Assembly (NCBI RefSeq): GCF_036206005.1
Contig: NZ_CP108143.1
Location: 7,097,501 to 7,161,500 of the forward strand
Length of the DNA: 64,000 nt
Direction: 5' to 3'
From: Streptomyces sp. NBC_00178
GTDB taxonomy: Bacteria; Actinomycetota; Actinomycetes; Streptomycetales; Streptomycetaceae
Position numbers and translations under genes: made by a program. Below, one piece after another: positions 61,408 through 64,000 of this stretch. Numbering within the stretch: position 1 is the stretch's first letter; each line of letters begins with the position of its first letter. The notes below the pieces were generated by a model. It did no database searches, had not been told where the DNA came from, and saw only the letters and a list, made by a program, of their open reading frames with translations.

Positions 61408-62166
61408 GTCTGCACGCTCTCTCGGAGTCGTTCGGTGGAGTGTGGCCCGTGACCGTTGTGACGTGGCCCGGGTGTGGGTGATCCTGCCATGCCGCGGAGG
61501 GACGGAGTCACACCCTGGTCCGGGCTCCTGGGCCCGCAAGGTGTAGCCGCCGCCGCTCAGTTAGACTTCGACGATTCATCGAGGGCCGTGCCGGGACACC
61601 CGTACACCGCCCCGTTCCGGAGACGCGACCCGGTGTGCGAGCGGGAGACACATATCTCTCCCACAGGTTTGCTCGGAGTCCCGATACCTGAGACACCCCT
61701 CGCCCCGATCCCACGAGGACGATCCTGACGTGGATGAAATGGACCCGGGCCGAAGGCGCCTGCTCAGGATGTCCGGACTCGGCGCATCCGCGACGACCGC
61801 GGCCGTTCTCCAGGCCGATCCCGTGCCGACCGTGACCCTCGGCTACGACGAGAGCACCGGCGTGACCGCCGCGGCTCACCGGCCGCCCACCGGCCCGGCC
61901 CGGAGCACCGCCGCGAAGAAGACCGCGCTTGATCGGAGGTACGGCGGCGGAACGGGCGACCGGCTTCCGCGCCACGGCGGCACGGCACGGATACGCTCAG
62001 CCGTCAGAGGCCGTCCGGCTCCGGGCCGTACGGCTCCGCCGTCCGTGCGAGGGAGCAGACCGTGCACCGTGTTCCGAGCCGCCGCCGCGACTGGACTTCT
62101 GCCCGACAGCCGGCGTTCACCCGTAAGGGCCCTGAGCGATCGCCGGAACTTCCTAACGTCACCCGC
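61408..62166. other. Divergent intergenic region with a possible eroded gene
   Basis: 759 bases between the glycoside hydrolase and phosphodiesterase starts. It holds a GGGAGA...TCTCCC dyad near 61650, just upstream of a short Tat-signal-like open frame described separately. Nothing else is recognised. Confidence 0.4.
61730..61960 (+). pseudogene. Possible remnant of a secreted protein gene (Tat-like N-terminus)
   Basis: GTG at 61730 is preceded by GAGGA at 10 bases and opens a frame with GRRRLLRMSGLGASATTAAV, a twin-arginine-like leader. After roughly 70 residues the composition collapses to Arg/Pro/Gly-rich sequence that runs out of frame into the next gene. It may be a truncated gene or simply chance; low certainty. 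Confidence 0.25.
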
Positions 62167-64000
62167 ATGCCTCGTACTTCTCGCACCTCACGCCCAGGCC
62201 TCGCCCTCCTGGCATCCGCGCTGGTCGCCCTGTCCCTTCCGGCGATCGCCTTCGCCGACGACTCCGCACCGACAGTCGGAACCGGCCCGGGCCGGGTCGT
62301 CGTCTCCTCGGACTTCTCCGGAAGCACCGTGCCCGAGGGGTTCAAGGTGGCGGAGGGTTCCTGGCAGGTCAAGGACGGTCGCCTGTACGGGAGTTCCGCG
62401 AGCTCGTCGCAGCTGAGCCGGATCACCTTCGGCGAGCACCTCGGCGACTTCCGCATCGAGGTGACCGCGCGCTTCGAGTCCGCCGCCGACGCCGCCCGCT
62501 GGACCGCCATGGGACTCGACATGCCTGCCGGCGGGAGCGTGCCCTGGTCCATCGCCACCATGCGGACCGGCACCACGGCGGCCAACGGGCTGGAGTTCGC
62601 CCAGCGCACCTCCTCGAACACCTGGAACGTCACGGACACCCACGCGGCGCCGTCCAGCGCGGGGACCGGCAAGGACGTGAAGATCGCGGCGGAGGTGCAC
62701 GGCACCAAGGCCGTCTGGTACTTCGACGGCAAGGAGGTCATGCGGACCGCCAAGGTCGCCCGCTCCGCGGACGGTGTCCAGGGCCTGCTGGTGAACGGCG
62801 CCTCCGTCTCCTACGACGACCTCGAGGTGACGGAACTTCCGCCGCAGAGCTACATCCGCCCGGCCGGTGCCCCGTTGACCGTCATCGGCCACCGCGGCGC
62901 CTCCGCGGCCGCCCCCGAGAACACCCTGGTCTCCCAGGAGATCGCCCGCCGCGGCGGCGCCGATTTCATCGAGAACGACGTCCAGCCCAGCAAGGACGGC
63001 GTCCCCTACATCCTTCACGACGCCACCGTCGACCGGACGACCGATGGAACCGGCCCGGTCCGTTCGCTGACCTCGGCCCAGCTCGACGCCCTCGACGCCG
63101 GTTCCTGGTTCGCACCCCATTACAAGGGAGCCCGTGTCCCGACGCTGGCCGCCCAGCTCGACGACCTGCGCACCCGTGGCGGTGACCTCCTGCTGGAGAT
63201 CAAGGGCGCGCACACCAAGGCAGAGGTGTCCACGATCGTGGACACCATCCGCTCCCACGGCATGACCGGACGGGTGTTCGTGCAGAGCTTCGAGGTCGAC
63301 GCCCTGCGCTACACCCACGAGCTCGCCCCCGACCTGCCGCTCGGCCTGCTGCGCAGCACCCTGGACGCCGACCCCGTCGCGCTGGCCGAGGAACTGCACC
63401 TGGCCGCCTACAACCCTGAGGACGGCGCACTCGGCAAGAAGCCGTCCGTCGTCGCCGATCTGCACAAGGCCGGCGTGGCCGTGATGGTGTGGACCGTCGA
63501 CAACGCCGACCGCTGGAAGGCTCTCGAAAGCGCCGGCGTCGACGGCGTCATCACCAACCGGCCGACCGAGCTCAACGGCTGGAACAGCGCCTTCCGGCAG
63601 GACGGGGCGACACCCCCGGCCGAGCCGAAGGTGACGATCACCTCGCCCGCCCCCTCCGCCGTGCTCGACCGCGCGCAGTCGCCCCTGCCGGCCGTGCAGA
63701 GCGATCACGCGGACTCGGTCGCCCTCAGCCTCGACGGCCGGCCCGTCACCGCCGGAACTCCGCTGGACCTGACCACCCTGACGGCCGGACCGCACACACT
63801 GCGGGCCGTGGCCTCCGGGCGCGGCGGCACCACCGAGGACACCCGTACCTTCACGCTGGACGCCACACCGACGGGCCTGGCGCACCTGATCTTCACCTCC
63901 GGCGCCAAGGACGCCTCCGTGAGCTCGATGACGGCCATGCTCGGGCTGAAGCAGTACGCGCTCCTCGGCACCTGGGCGAAGCTGCAGTCCGGCAAGTCGC
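62167..64000 (+). CDS. Secreted glycerophosphodiester phosphodiesterase, 3' end beyond window
   Basis: 611 residues are visible. The signal peptide (GLALLASALVALSLPAIAFA) ends near residue 30. A concanavalin-like beta-sandwich (about 38-225: SDFSGSTVPEGFKV, WYFDGKEV) precedes the GDPD TIM barrel (about 238-480). The barrel shows GHRGASAAAPENT with catalytic His and Arg, FIENDVQPSKDG with the metal-binding Glu and Asp, and LHD with the second catalytic His. After the barrel comes a Pro-rich joint and an Ig-like segment (VTITSPAPSAVL). A further domain is cut by the window edge. It hydrolyses glycerophosphodiesters outside the cell to glycerol-3-phosphate plus alcohol, and may act on teichoic acid or lipid breakdown products. 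The ribosome binding site is weak. Confidence 0.93.
   Translation, partial: MPRTSRTSRPGLALLASALVALSLPAIAFADDSAPTVGTGPGRVVVSSDFSGSTVPEGFKVAEGSWQVKDGRLYGSSASSSQLSRITFGEHLGDFRIEVTARFESAADAARWTAMGLDMPAGGSVPWSIATMRTGTTAANGLEFAQRTSSNTWNVTDTHAAPSSAGTGKDVKIAAEVHGTKAVWYFDGKEVMRTAKVARSADGVQGLLVNGASVSYDDLEVTELPPQSYIRPAGAPLTVIGHRGASAAAPENTLVSQEIARRGGADFIENDVQPSKDGVPYILHDATVDRTTDGTGPVRSLTSAQLDALDAGSWFAPHYKGARVPTLAAQLDDLRTRGGDLLLEIKGAHTKAEVSTIVDTIRSHGMTGRVFVQSFEVDALRYTHELAPDLPLGLLRSTLDADPVALAEELHLAAYNPEDGALGKKPSVVADLHKAGVAVMVWTVDNADRWKALESAGVDGVITNRPTELNGWNSAFRQDGATPPAEPKVTITSPAPSAVLDRAQSPLPAVQSDHADSVALSLDGRPVTAGTPLDLTTLTAGPHTLRAVASGRGGTTEDTRTFTLDATPTGLAHLIFTSGAKDASVSSMTAMLGLKQYALLGTWAKLQSGKS

Overview
This is a 64 kb window of very GC-rich actinobacterial DNA, almost certainly Streptomyces or a close relative. 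Signs of this are the strong third-position GC bias, GTG starts, long perfect GC-rich hairpin terminators, and a gene set of secreted hydrolases with ricin-type lectin domains, WXG100 proteins, EccC/EccD, and TetR/SDR pairs. I saw no rRNA or tRNA genes, no CRISPR array and no intact insertion sequence; one short IstB-like transposase relic remains near 24.5 kb.

Left part (1-14.1 kb): a truncated secreted subtilase and a secreted SGNH hydrolase, then a compact set of small-molecule genes. That set holds a D-2-hydroxyacid dehydrogenase, a short acyl-CoA-dehydrogenase-like flavoprotein overlapping a prephenate dehydratase paralogue, a coupled FMN reductase / luciferase-like monooxygenase pair, an arylamine N-acetyltransferase-type amide synthase and an extradiol-dioxygenase-like VOC protein. 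It looks like an uncharacterised aromatic (phenylpyruvate-linked) pathway. Next come a coiled-coil membrane protein, a membrane-anchored ricin-type lectin and a YbaB/EbfC-family protein.

Centre (14.2-58.7 kb): the striking region. Three giant genes encode proteins of about 3187, 2190 and 4792 residues. All three end in the same roughly 110-130 residue module, which holds one conserved cysteine close to the C-terminus. The first two also begin with the same roughly 40-residue module. The 2190-residue protein carries what look like three effector enzyme domains: a papain-like Cys-His domain, an HELAH zincin and a TcdA/TcdB-type glycosyltransferase with a DxD. The 4792-residue protein has a WXG-type type VII secretion N-terminus, a long Pro/Gly/Thr linker, a caspase-like His-Cys domain, an OmpA-like segment and a long beta-rich tail. 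It sits directly downstream of eccC and two small WXG100-type genes. A second cluster nearby carries two more WXG100 genes, eccD and a gene fusing a right-handed beta-helix to an EccA-like AAA+ ATPase. EccB, EccE and a MycP next to the ESX genes are absent. A TetR/SDR divergent pair with a perfect 21-bp operator lies between two of the giants.

Right part (59.4-64 kb): a secreted DUF5010-like glycoside hydrolase with a ricin-type lectin domain, and a secreted glycerophosphodiester phosphodiesterase cut by the window edge.

Working model (inference): EccC/EccD with the WXG100 pairs form a reduced ESX-type export machine, and the 4792-residue protein, perhaps the other giants too, are its substrates. 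No immunity-type gene follows any of the three giants, which does not fit ordinary polymorphic toxins.
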